This document shows, in pieces, positions 20,073 to 29,882 of a DNA stretch of 64,000 bases. The stretch is from Haematococcus lacustris. Its lineage: Eukaryota > Chlorophyta > Chlorophyceae > Chlamydomonadales > Haematococcaceae. The notes under the pieces were generated by a model. That model made no database searches and was not told where the DNA came from. It was given only the letters and a program-made list of their open reading frames with translations. A program made the translations under genes and the position numbers. How positions within the stretch are numbered: position 1 is the first letter of the stretch; each line of letters opens with the position of its first letter. The stretch covers positions 2,168,189-2,232,188 of the forward strand of contig JASKMD010000009.1 in NCBI GenBank assembly GCA_030144725.1, given 5' to 3'.

Positions 20073-20228
20073 GCGATGCACTTTTCAGGACACTTTTTGT
20101 CTGGCCTTTTTCGTCGCGATGGTAGCGAGTTACAACGTAAGATTTGTACCGTTCGAACGGACTAAATGCAAGCTATCCAATGAGCTATGGACGATCCCAT
20201 CGCGACCGGACCTTATTTATCCTGAGTG

Positions 20229-21417
20229 CCAGTATAAAGTGTTATGCTTTGGTTTAACCAATGCTCCCGCTACATTTCAAAGAGCAATGAACCAGGCCTT
20301 TGCCACAGTGATTGACAGATGTGCCCTGGTATACCTTGATGCCATTCTTATAATGTCCAAGTCTATCCAGGAGCACCTGTCACACCTTCGTGAAATATTC
20401 AGTTTGCTAAGGAAGCACAAGTATTTTGCTAAGTTATCCAAATGTGAGTTCATGAAAGAGTCTCTACCTTTTCTGGGGCACATCATCTCTAAAGATGGTG
20501 TAGCTGTAGACCCCAGCAAGGTGACTGCCATCAAAGACTGGCCTGTTCCTACGAACCTGACAGCTCTGCAGTCATTCCTGGGCATGGCTAATAATGTACG
20601 TAAATTTGTGCGTAATTTTAGTTCCATTGCTGTTCCCCTTACTAATTTAACTGGCCCTAAAGGCAAAACATTCAACTGGGCACAATGGCCTCAACCCCAG
20701 CTTGATGCTTTCAACGCTCTAAAGCAGGCTATTATTAAGGTGCCTATGCTCCGGTTGCCTGATATAACCAAACCCTTTGAAGTCTACTGTGACGCCTCAC
20801 TGTTGGGTGTTGGCGCAGTATTGACGCAGGCTGGTTACCCCCTGGCATATTACTCACGTAAGCTGTCAAAAGCTGAAATGAATTATACCATTGGGGAACA
20901 GGAAACTTTGGCTATTATTGCTGCGTGTACACAGTGGCGGTGCTACCTTGAAGGAGTGCCATTCACCCTGTTTACTGATCACCGCCCTCTAGAGGCCCTA
21001 CCTACACAGTCTACACAGTCCCGTAGGCAGAGCCGCTGGTTGGAGTTCCTATCCCGATTTAATCACACCATTAAATACCTACCTGGCAACACTAATCCTG
21101 CCGATCCACTTTCACGTATTCCAGTAACTTCAGCGACGGCTAAGACTGATACAGACAGAATCCTGGTGACGACCAGGCAGCAGAAGCGGAGATTACAGGA
21201 GGGGGAGGACGTCGGTGCGGGTACACCGTTGGGCAGCGGCAGCGGAGGCAGTGAACATCAGCCTACCGTTGGATCAGACCCTGACCATGGTGCTGACTCT
21301 GATGATGCTTTAAAGCCATCAGAGTGTAAGCGGTTGAGGTGGGCTGACCCGGTCTCTAACGACTGTGAGGCACAGGCCCCTGAGTGTCCTGGTCACCCTT
21401 CTCAGGTCACAGATTAG
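20229..21417 (+). pseudogene. Chromovirus 2 RT (5'-truncated) and RNase H
   Basis: The RT begins abruptly at QYKVLCFGLTNAPATFQR directly after the TIR of transposon II, so the fingers and first palm motif are missing. The catalytic box reads YLDA where YIDD/YLDD is expected: the second Asp codon is GCC, an inactivating change. Thumb and connection follow (FLGMANNVRKFV), then RNase H (FEVYCDAS, IGEQETLAI, FTDHRPL, NPADPLSR). A stop at 21415-21417 comes before the integrase. Confidence 0.88.
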
Positions 21418-22786
21418 CTGATTAGTGCCTATAGCACTGATCCCGCCTTTACTGAGCCTAATGAGGAGTGGGAAATGACCCAGGAGGGGCTGTGGCGACA
21501 CCTTGATAAAGGTACTATTATAGTTCCTAATGATATCCAGCTACGAGAGCATATTTTGCACGAAATGCATGATGCTAAGTATGCTGGCCATGTGGGCATC
21601 ACCAAAACCCTTGAACGTGTGCGTAGGGTGTTCTGGTGGAAAACCATGCGTGCTGACGTTAGACACTATGTGACTAGCTGTGATGCATGCTAACGAAACA
21701 AAGCGTCACGCCAGGTACCTGGTGGGTTGCTTAATCCCTTGTCTATACCAGGGTACCGCTGGGAATCTGTCACCATGGATTTGGTGGTTAAGCTTCGAGT
21801 CGGTGTACATGGCTATGATTCTATCTGTGTGGTAGTGGATCGTCTTTCAAAGATGGTTCACCTAATCCCATGCATTGAAGCCATGGATGCTAAAGAATTT
21901 GCTGAATTATACATTGACCATGTATTTAAATACCATGGCCTTTCTAAAGTGACCATCTCTGATCGTGGTGCTACCTTTAACAACCAGTTCTGGATTGAGG
22001 TTAGAAAGCTGATAGGCGTAGACCCTGCTTTCAGCACAGCGTATCATCCTGAGTCAAATGGTCAGACTGAACGTACGAACCAAATTGTGGAAGAAATGCT
22101 TAGACATTATATCCTACCTACTCAAGTAGATTGGCCTAGGCATTTAGCCTTTGCCGAGTTTGCTATTGCTGGTGAACTATGGACAGTCACCCATTACGCC
22201 TGTGCTGCATAAGCTGCCCAGGCCGTGCCTATCTCCCTCCGCTGAGAGCTTCGCCAAGAAGTGGGAGCATGAGGTAAAGCATGCTCAGGAGTGCATGAGG
22301 GTGGCTCAGGACCGCCAACAGAGGTATGAGAATAAGCGTAGGCGTGATGTCACGTTCAACGTGGGTGACAGCGTCCTGCTGAGCACCAAGAACCTGCGCA
22401 ATGCACCAGGCAAAGCACGTAAGTTCTTGCCTAGGTATGTGGGACCTTTCAAGGTCACAGGTAAGCTAGGTGAGGTTGCCTACCGGTTGGAGTTACCTCC
22501 CACCATGAGCAGGTTACATCCTGTGTTCCATGTGTCTCTTCTTAAGAAGTACACTAGCAGCCACGGGTTTCACCCCCCTCCGGTGATGGAGTGGCTGGAA
22601 GATGCGCCTCACTATGAAGTGCATAGCCTGTTGAACCATAGGCAGGTACGTTACAAGAAGCGTATGGAGTACCTGGTCAAGTGGACAGGCTACGATGACA
22701 CCTACAACACCTGGGAGCCAGAGGCTATGCTGGCTGGTGCTCCCCAGATCTTGTCTAGGTACAAGGCTGTGCATAACCTGCCTTGA
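21418..22786 (+). pseudogene. Chromovirus 2 integrase and chromodomain, frame-broken
   Basis: After an in-frame stop the integrase zinc-binding region follows (21475-21693; HDAKYAGH ... CDAC), and a TAA replaces the next codon. The core (21727-22212) has Asp in TMDLV, Asp in SDRGATF and Glu in HPESNGQTER. A frameshift near 22175 leads to the last frame (22151-22786), with GPFKVTG and a chromodomain (YEVHSLLNHR ... YLVKWTGYDDTYNTWEP). It is clearly the same group as chromovirus 1 but a different family. Confidence 0.9.
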
Positions 22787-22983
22787 TGTGTAAATGTCTC
22801 AGTGACATGTGTCACCTGGCCTGGTCCTATGACCATGGTCCCCATGCGGCACCTTATGGTGATGCATGTGTTTCTGTGGGTGGCTGGTACCCTTATGGGT
22901 CAGCCTGATTGTCAGTGGTCTCTATAGACTGCGAGTCTTGGTGCTCTGGGCTATCCCAGGTACCTTGGCGGAACGGATCTCTT

Positions 22984-22997
22984 AAGAGGGGGAGGAA
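22984..22997 (+). promoter_or_regulatory. Polypurine tract of chromovirus 2
   Basis: AAGAGGGGGAGGAA lies directly before the LTR start. The 22787-22983 stretch is the non-coding 3' part of the element. Confidence 0.85.
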
Positions 22998-23227
22998 TGT
23001 GACGGTGCGCTCATGCGTATCCGTAAACCACACTTTAGCAGAGTGACGGAGGAGGTCAATGGTGGGCTGCTACCAGCTCACCATTCGGGTTCGACTCCCG
23101 AGGGTCCCACTCTAAACCTGGGCTCAGTTGCTGTGCGAGAGTGTGGATAGTAGGAAGTGCGTTGGACATTTCTAAGTGGACATGCCGCTCACACTGTAAG
23201 ATTAAAGGCAGCGGCTACGCCGTGACA
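22998..23227 (+). repeat. 3' LTR of chromovirus 2
   Basis: This 230-bp LTR begins TGTGACGG and ends CCGTGACA (imperfect inversion, TG...CA). It holds an exact B-box GGTTCGACTCC (23088-23098) within a T-arm-like hairpin TCGGG/CCCGA, and an A-box-like TAGCAGAGTGA (23036-23046). The bases after it, CTTGG, would be the target duplication, but the 5' LTR is not in the window. It is inserted in LINE ORF1-type sequence. Confidence 0.85.
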
Positions 23228-25180
23228 CTTGGTGGTCGTGCATGATGCAGCCAGCATGGAGGGAAGGGCCTTGGACTCCCAGTTCATCTCCCAGCCGTGG
23301 TTGGAGATGCCTCTCTTTGGCCGGAACGTGCGTGTGCCCAGCCGCCAGGTGACCCCCCTGCTCAATCTCCCCCTCCACCCCTTGCCCAGCCCCATACCCA
23401 GCCCCATACTCCACCCCCTGCCCAGCCCCATACACCAGGTGACACCCTTGCTCAACCTCCCACCCCTCCCCCTTTCCATCCTCCTCCTCAGCCCCCTGCC
23501 CAGCTCCCTTCCCAACCACCTGATGACACCCTTGCTCTACCTCCTCCATCCCCCCTTGCTCAACCTCCCCCACCACACCCTGCTCAGCCCCCTACCCAGT
23601 CACCAGGTGACCCCCCTGCCCAACCTCCCATACCTCCCCCTGCCCATCCTCCTCCCCAGCCTCTTGCCCAGCCCCCTGGTAAGCCTCCTGGAGACTCCCC
23701 GGCTCAACCTCCCCCGTCTCCCCCTGCTCTACCTCCCCCTCCACCCCCTGCCCATCCTCCTCCCCAGCCCCCGGCCCAGCCCCCGGCCCAGCCTCCTGGT
23801 GACTCCCCGGTTCTACCTCCACCGCCTCCCCCTACTCAACTTCCCCCACCTCCCTCTGCCCAGTCCCATGCCCAGCCACCATGTGCCTTTCCTGCGCAAC
23901 CTCCCCCCCCACCCTCTGCACAGCCCCTCGCCCAACCTCCAGGTGTGCCCCCTCGCACTTTTCGCCTCTCGCACTTTTCGCAGCCTGCCGTTTCGCGTGG
24001 GTCGCGAGTTAGCGCCTCCTGTTAGCACAGCTAGCGTTTTCGCGCAGGAGCAGCCGGAGGAGCGTTGTTTCGCAGTTTTTGTTGCTAAGGCAGCAAGTCG
24101 CGAGTTTCAGCCTGCGAATCAGCTAAACATCAAGGAGCAGGAGCTGCGTTAAGGTGGTGTGGTCGTCTCTGTCTGTCTGCTCTCAGCCGCAGCCAGCCGC
24201 CAGCAGCCGCCAGCAGCCGCCAGCAGCCGCCAGCGGCCGCCAGCAGCGCTTTTGCTCTTTTCGGCTTTCCGCTTCATAACGTCTGTCAGGTTGCGCCAGC
24301 CGCAGCCGTTTCTCTCAGGCGCCGCCACCTGAGCGCATCGTCCCAACCGCCGCTTCCTCGCAGCTGCCGCAGGTGTAACCGCTCCAACCGCCTCCAGCAG
24401 CCTTTCTAGCTGCAGGTCCTTTCCTGCTATCGCTATGTGCAGCTGCTGTCGCTTCTTGTGCGAACCACAGCCAGCAGTTCGCGGGAGCCTACAGCGCTTT
24501 CGGTTTCCTGAGGCAACCGCCTCAACCGCTGCAGCTTCCGCCCAGCTGCCCTTCCCCCACCCTCTTCTCCTTCTCCCCCGCTTCCTCCTCCCCCCCGCGT
24601 GCCTTGCCTTCTGCCGGCGCCTGTCGCGTCACTGCCAAGGAGACGACAACGGTCGGAGGCCCACCGCCGGGGTTTGCTCCACTTAATTCAGTGCGAGCCG
24701 GCGTACCTGAGAACCAAGCCTAGCCCCCGGGTCAATGGGGGAAGGCTGAGTTAAGTGCTCAACCAATGCGCTTGACCCTTAGTTTGTGCCCGCCTCAAGC
24801 TCGCGTGTTGCCTGCGCCTGTGGCCCTCCAAGTTGCTTCGGCTTATCGCGTCATGGAGGCCAGCTGCAGATCGCAGCAGCTTGTGCCTGTCTTTCGGCAC
24901 TTTGCGTGGTCCCGGGCCCCTCTCTTGTCCCGGGACCCATGCCCTCCCCTTTTTGAGCCCCTGGTTGGCGGGCCCATGGCGTGGCTCATGCCAATAGGGC
25001 GCGTCGCCAGCAAGGAGCTGCTGCGGCTCCAACAGCTTAACCCCTGCTGCCTGCCCCTTATGAAGATGCCTGGGCTCTCGCAGAGACTTGCAGCACAGCC
25101 CTGCTGGCTCACAAACAGCGGCATGGCAGTGCTGTTGCCTCCCTCTCCACCCTCCACACTGCAGGCCACCCCCTCTACAG
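23228..25180 (+). mobile_element. LINE ORF1-region unit 0 (internally deleted)
   Basis: It starts CTTGGTGGTCGTGCATGATG, the same point as 25181 and 27687. It lacks about 550 bp relative to unit 1: after the CGTGCGTGTGCCC point it jumps into the proline-rich repeat. It then carries the region with CTCGCACTTTTCGC repeated, a CAGCCGCCAGCAGC tract and unassigned 5'-UTR-like sequence (24150-24760). ORFs across the proline-rich part are low complexity. Confidence 0.75.
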
Positions 25181-26531
25181 CTTGGTGGTCGTGCATGATG
25201 CAGCCAGCATGGAGGGAAGGGCCTTGGACTCCCAGTTCATCTCCCAGCCGTGGTTGGAGATGCCTCTCTTTGGCCGGAACGTGCGTGTGCCCTTGGAGCC
25301 CATGGACCATGGCCCCCCCCCAGGTGCAGTCAAGCTGGTCTTCCACCACCACTACCCCCTGGCGTCTAGGGAGGGTCTGGTAGAGGGGGTGCTCAAGGCA
25401 GTGGGGTACAAGGTCAGCCCGGCCCCAACAGCGGGCTTGCCGGAGGCCCTGGACCTGCACACAGCTGTCGTGCTCAGCGAGCGGCTGGGTGCCCATTCCC
25501 GCACAAGCAGTTTCTGGGGGTCGCCTGGGGGTAACGGGGCCATAGTGGAGGCTGTCGTGGTGCCCCCTCTAGGGGACCCAAAGCTAGCCCTGCTGCCTGA
25601 GGTGTATGCCACTCCTTCTGGCTGGGGCAAGCTGCAGATCCTGCATCTGTGGGGGGACACACAGCCTCTGCTCGACCAAGGACCCCCCCCTGCTCAGACC
25701 CATGCCCAGCCACTAGGTGACCCCCCTGCTCAACCTCCCCCGCCTCCCCCTGCCCATCCTCCTCCCCAACCGCCTGCCCAGCCTCCTGGTGGACCCCCCG
25801 TTCATCCTAACCCGCCTCCCCCTGCTCAACCTCCCCCACCTCCCCCTGCTCAACCCCCCCCACCACCCCCTGCCCAGCCACCAGGTGACTCACCTGCTCT
25901 ATCTCCCCCTCCACCCCCTGCCCAACCCCATACCCAACCATCAGGTGACACCCTTGCTCAACCTCCCACCCCTCCCCCTTTCCATCCTCCTCCTCAGCCC
26001 CCTGCCCAGCTCCCTTCCCAACCACCTGATGACACCCTTGCTCTACCTCCTCCATCCCCCCTTGCTCAACCTCCCCCACCACACCCTGCTCAGCCCCCTA
26101 CCCAGTCACCAGGTGACCCCCCTGCCCAACCTCCCATACCTCCCCCTGCCCATCCTCCTCCCCAGCCTCTTGCCCAGCCCCCTGGTAAGCCTCCTGGAGA
26201 CTCCCCGGCTCAACCTCCCCCGTCTCCCCCTGCTCTACCTCCCCCTCCACCCCCTGCCCATCCTCCTCCCCAGCCCCCGGCCCAGCCCCCGGCCCAGCCT
26301 CCTGGTGACTCCCCGGTTCTACCTCCACCGCCTCCCCCTACTCAACTTCCCCCACCTCCCTCTGCCCAGCCCCATGCCCAGCCACCATGTGCCTTTCCTG
26401 CGCAACCTCCCCCCCCACCCTCTGCACAGCCCCTCGCCCAACCTCCAGGTGTGCCCCCTCGCACTTTTCGCCTCTCGCACTTTTCGCAGCCTGCCGTTTC
26501 GCGTGGGTCGCGAGTTAGCGCCTCCTGTTAG
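25041..26531 (+). CDS. LINE ORF1-like protein, unit 1
   Basis: The frame is open from just after a TAA (25038-25040) to TAG/TAA at 26531, about 496 codons with no early ATG, so the real start may lie elsewhere or be spliced. The first ~215 residues are ordinary protein ([65 protein letters not shown]). The rest is a [20 protein letters not shown] repeat. I do not recognise the domain. By position before an APE-type ORF2 and by copy number it is probably the LINE's ORF1, which normally binds RNA. Flanked on both sides by copies of itself (period 2506 bp). Confidence 0.5.
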   Translation, partial: PLLPAPYEDAWALAETCSTALLAHKQRHGSAVASLSTLHTAGHPLYSLVVVHDAASMEGRALDSQFISQPWLEMPLFGRNVRVPLEPMDHGPPPGAVKLVFHHHYPLASREGLVEGVLKAVGYKVSPAPTAGLPEALDLHTAVVLSERLGAHSRTSSFWGSPGGNGAIVEAVVVPPLGDPKLALLPEVYATPSGWGKLQILHLWGDTQPLLDQGPPPAQTHAQPLGDPPAQPPPPPPAHPPPQPPAQPPGGPPVHPNPPPPAQPPPPPPAQPPPPPPAQPPGDSPALSPPPPPAQPHTQPSGDTLAQPPTPPPFHPPPQPPAQLPSQPPDDTLALPPPSPLAQPPPPHPAQPPTQSPGDPPAQPPIPPPAHPPPQPLAQPPGKPPGDSPAQPPPSPPALPPPPPPAHPPPQPPAQPPAQPPGDSPVLPPPPPPTQLPPPPSAQPHAQPPCAFPAQPPPPPSAQPLAQPPGVPPRTFRLSHFSQPAVSRGSRVSASC

Positions 26532-27686
26532 CACAGCTAGCGTTTTCGCGCAGGAGCAGCCGGAGGAGCGTTGTTTCGCAGTTTTTGTTGCTAAGGCAGC
26601 AAGTCGCGAGTTTCAGCCTGCGGAGCAACTAAACATCAAGGAGCAGGAGCTGCGTTAAGGTGGTGTGGTCGTCTGTGTCTGTCTGCTCTCAGCCGCAGCC
26701 AGCCGCCAGCAGCCGCCAGCAGCCGCCAGCAGCCGCCAGCGGCCGCCAGCAGCGCTTTTGCTCTTTTCGGCTTTCCGCTTCATAACGTCTGTCAGGTTGC
26801 GCCAGCCGCAGCCGTTTCTCTCAGGCGCCGCCACCTGAGCGCATCGTCCCAACCGCCGCTTCCTCGCAGCTGCCGCAGGTGTAACCGCTCCAACCGCCTC
26901 CAGCAGCCTTTCTAGCTGCAGGTCCTTTCCTGCTATCGCTGTGTGCAGCTGCTGTCGCTTCTTGTGCGAACCACAGCCAGCAGTTCGCGGGAGCCTACAG
27001 CGCTTTCGGTCTCCTGAGGCAACCGCCTCAACCGCTGCAGCTTCCGCCCAGCTGCCCTTCCCCCACCCTCTTCTCCTTCTCCCCCGCTTCCTCCTCCCCC
27101 CCGCGTGCCTTGCCTTCTGCCGGCGCCTGTCGCGTCACTGCCAAGGAGACGCCAACGGTCGGAGGCCCACCGCCGGGGTTTGCTCCACTTAATTCAGTGC
27201 GAGCCGGCGTACCTGAGAACCAAGCCTAGCCCCCGGGTCAATGGGGGAAGGCTGAGTTAAGTGCTCAACCAATGCGCTTGACCCTTAGTTTGTGCCCGCC
27301 TCAAGCTCGCGTGTTGCCTGCGCCTGTGGCCCTCCAAGTTGCTTCGGCTTATCGCGTCATGGAGGCCAGCTGCAGATCGCAGCAGCTTGTGCCTGTCTTT
27401 CGGCACTTTGCGTGGTCCCGGGCCCCTCTCTTGTCCCGGGACCCATGCCCTCCCCTTTTTGAGCCCCTGGTTGGCGGGCCCATGGCGTGGCTCATGCCAA
27501 TAGGGCGCGTCGCCAGCAAGGAGCTGCTGCGGCTCCAACAGCTTAACCCCTGCTGCCTGCCCCTTATGAAGATGCCTGGGCTCTCGCAGAGACTTGCAGC
27601 ACAGCCCTGCTGGCTCACAAACAGCGGCATGGCAGTGCTGTTGCCTCCCTCTCCACCCTCCACACTGCAGGCCACCCCCTCTACAG
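25181..27686 (+). repeat. 2506-bp LINE unit 1 of a tandem set
   Basis: CTTGGTGGTCGTGCATGATG recurs at 23228, 25181 and 27687, and the 25181 and 27687 units are almost identical over their shared length. Each unit runs from the ORF1 domain through the proline-rich repeat and a 5'-UTR-like segment back to the ORF1 domain. Confidence 0.85.
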
Positions 27687-29517
27687 CTTGGTGGTCGTGC
27701 ATGATGCAGCCAGCATGGAGGGAAGTGCCTTGGACTCCCAGTTCATCTCCCAGCCGTGGTTGGAGATGCCTCTCTTTGGCCGGAACGTGCGTGTGCCCTT
27801 GGAGCCCATGGACCATGGCCCCCCCCCAGGTGCAGTCAAGCTGGTCTTCCACCACCACTACCCCTTGGCGTCTAGGGAGGGTCTGGTAGAGGGGGTGCTC
27901 AAGTCAGTGGGGTACAAGGTCAGCCCGGCCCCAACAGCGGGCTTGCCGGAGGCCCTGGACCTGCACACAGCTGTCGTGCTCAGCGAGCGGCTGGGTGCCC
28001 ATTCCCGCACAAGCAGTTTCTGGGGGTCGCCTGGGGGTAACGGGGCCATAGTGGAGGCTGTCGTGGTGCCCCCTCTAGGGGACCCAAAGCTAGCCCTGCT
28101 GCCTGAGGTGTATGCCACTCCTTCTGGCTGGGGCAAGCTGCAGATCCTGCAGCTGTGGGGGGACACACAGCCTCTGCTCGACCAAGGACCCCCCCCTGCT
28201 CAGACCCATGCCCAGCCACCAGGTGACCCCCCTGCTCAACCTCCCCCGCCTCCCCCTGCCCATCCTCCTCCCCAACCCCCTGCCCAGCCACCAGCCCAGC
28301 CTCCTGGTGGACCCCCCGTTCATCCTAACCCGCCTCCCCCTGCTCAACCTCCCCCACCTCCCCCTGCTCAACCCCCCCCACCACCCCCTGCCCAGCCACC
28401 AGGTGACTCACCAGCTCTATCTCCCCCTCCACCCCCTGCCCAACCCCATACCAAACCATCAGGGGACACCCTTGCTAAACCTTCCCCCCCTCCCCCTTTC
28501 CATCCTCCTCCTCAGCCCCCTGCCCAGCTCCCTTCCCAGCCACCTGATGACCCCCTTGCTCTACCTCCTCCACCCCCCCTTGCTCAACCTTCCCCACCAC
28601 ACCCTCACCCTCCCTCCCTCCCTCCCTCACCCTCCCTCCCTCCCTCCCTCACCCTCCCTCACCCTCCCTCAGCTGCTGCCGCCCCCCTCCAGCGCACCTC
28701 AGATGGGGGTGGCACAGCTAGGGATGAGGGGGCCCGGGTGGCGCAGGGCGCCCAGGTGGCCCAGCAGCAACAGCAGCAGCACAGCCCTGGGGTGGGAGCG
28801 GGGGCGGGGAAAGAGGCTGTAGCGGTGGCAGGGGATGAATTAGGGGCTAGAGGGCCAGGGCTCAAGGGTCTCGGGATCCACCCGTCTGCTCCGCCCCGTG
28901 GAAGGCCTTCCCGGTTCGATAGCTCTTGGGGCCTTGCTACAGCAAAGCTTTCTGGGGGGACTCCGTGGCTGGGCCCGTCCTGGGCTGCCCGGGTGTGCTC
29001 AAGGGGTGAGTCAGCGCAGCCGGGGGAGAAGGAGGCGCAGGGTCTGTCGCCAAGCAGCCCAGCCGCCCCCTCCACTGGTCAGGGGCCCGCGAGTCGGCCT
29101 TTCCAGCTTGGCGGTGCAGCTGCTCCTACACGAGGCAGGAGGTCCCTTCTTCCCCGCATGGACATGACCAACTCCACCGGAGGTAAGTCGGGGGATGTGG
29201 GGGGCAAGGCTCTAGCCGTCGTGTTCTCCGCCGCTAGCAGGGCCCTCCGAGCCGGTAGGAGCACCCTTGTCCCTCAGCCGGAGCTGCTATCAGCTTTCCT
29301 CCCCTCCCCCTCAGCCTCACCCGCTTCTACCCAAGACGAGGCCTCTCGGCCCGACTGCGGAGGGGCAGGGTCGCTGGCTGCCGCCACACCTCACCAGCGC
29401 ACCTCAGCAGGGGGTGGCACTGCTGGCACAGAGGGGGCGAGGTTGGTGCCTGTAGCGCAGCAGCAACGGCAACAGCAGCAGCAGCAGCGGCTTCAGCACC
29501 GGCAACAGCAGCACTAG
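27547..29517 (+). CDS. LINE ORF1-like protein, unit 2 (longest version)
   Basis: Open for about 656 codons. It repeats the unit 1 domain and proline-rich part, then continues through a Ser/Pro-rich stretch, a Gly/Ala-rich region ([33 protein letters not shown]) and a Gln-rich C-terminus ending in CAG repeats. The segment around 28660-28870 is the same as the one split by the chromovirus at 1221/16305. It ends where a (GGGGCT)n tract begins. Function is not recognised; ORF1 of the LINE is the likely role. Confidence 0.5.
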   Translation, partial: PLLPAPYEDAWALAETCSTALLAHKQRHGSAVASLSTLHTAGHPLYSLVVVHDAASMEGSALDSQFISQPWLEMPLFGRNVRVPLEPMDHGPPPGAVKLVFHHHYPLASREGLVEGVLKSVGYKVSPAPTAGLPEALDLHTAVVLSERLGAHSRTSSFWGSPGGNGAIVEAVVVPPLGDPKLALLPEVYATPSGWGKLQILQLWGDTQPLLDQGPPPAQTHAQPPGDPPAQPPPPPPAHPPPQPPAQPPAQPPGGPPVHPNPPPPAQPPPPPPAQPPPPPPAQPPGDSPALSPPPPPAQPHTKPSGDTLAKPSPPPPFHPPPQPPAQLPSQPPDDPLALPPPPPLAQPSPPHPHPPSLPPSPSLPPSLTLPHPPSAAAAPLQRTSDGGGTARDEGARVAQGAQVAQQQQQQHSPGVGAGAGKEAVAVAGDELGARGPGLKGLGIHPSAPPRGRPSRFDSSWGLATAKLSGGTPWLGPSWAARVCSRGESAQPGEKEAQGLSPSSPAAPSTGQGPASRPFQLGGAAAPTRGRRSLLPRMDMTNSTGGKSGDVGGKALAVVFSAASRALRAGRSTLVPQPELLSAFLPSPSASPASTQDEASRPDCGGAGSLAAATPHQRTSAGGGTAGTEGARLVPVAQQQRQQQQQQRLQHRQQQH

Positions 29518-29539
29518 CAGCAGCAGCACCAGCAGCAGC

Positions 29540-29882
29540 AGCAGCAGCGGGCTGGGGCTGGGGCTGGGCTTGGGGCTGGGGCTGGGGCTGGGGCTGGGGC
29601 TGGGGCTGGGGCTGGGGCTGGGGCTGGGGCTGGGGCTGGGGCTGGGGCTGGGGCTGGGGCTGGGGCTGGGGCTGGGGCTGGGGCTGGGGCTGGGGCTGGG
29701 GCTGGGGCTGGGGCTGGGGCTGGGGCTGGGGCTGGGGCTGGGGCTGGGGCTGGGGCTGGGGCTGGGGCTGGGGCTGGGGCTGGGGCTGGGGCTGGGGCTG
29801 GGGCTGGGGCTGGGGCTGGGGCTGGGGCTGGGGCTGGGGCTGGGGCTGGGGCTGTGGCTGGGGCTGGGGCTGGGGCTGGGGC
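29540..29882. repeat. (GGGGCT)n hexamer tract
   Basis: Around 55 GGGGCT hexamers with one or two variants, preceded by CAG repeats. It encodes Gly-Leu or Ala-Pro/Ser-Pro dipeptides depending on frame. G-rich on the plus strand. The same hexamer occurs in every downstream LINE unit. Confidence 0.97.

Larger units (their letters stand above)
17173..20228 (-). mobile_element. DNA transposon copy II with subterminal palindrome arrays
   Basis: A perfect 18-bp TIR, CACTCAGGATAAATAAGG, is at 17173-17190 and inverted at 20211-20228. The left end matches the right end of copy I and vice versa, so this copy is inverted relative to copy I. Palindrome arrays of TTGCTGCGCAGCAA lie inside both ends (17351-17931 and 19696-20072). 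CCAG flanks both sides (17169-17172, 20229-20232), a possible 4-bp duplication. The flanks come from different elements (an LTR on the left, an RT gene on the right), so this may be a recombinant. No transposase ORF; non-autonomous, 3.06 kb. Confidence 0.83.

Noticed and set aside
23036..23110. A tRNA gene in the LTR of chromovirus 2
   Set aside because: The T-arm and B-box are good, but no 5' strand pairs with the would-be acceptor GGGTCCC, the anticodon arm is over-long, and the sequence is an integral part of an LTR.
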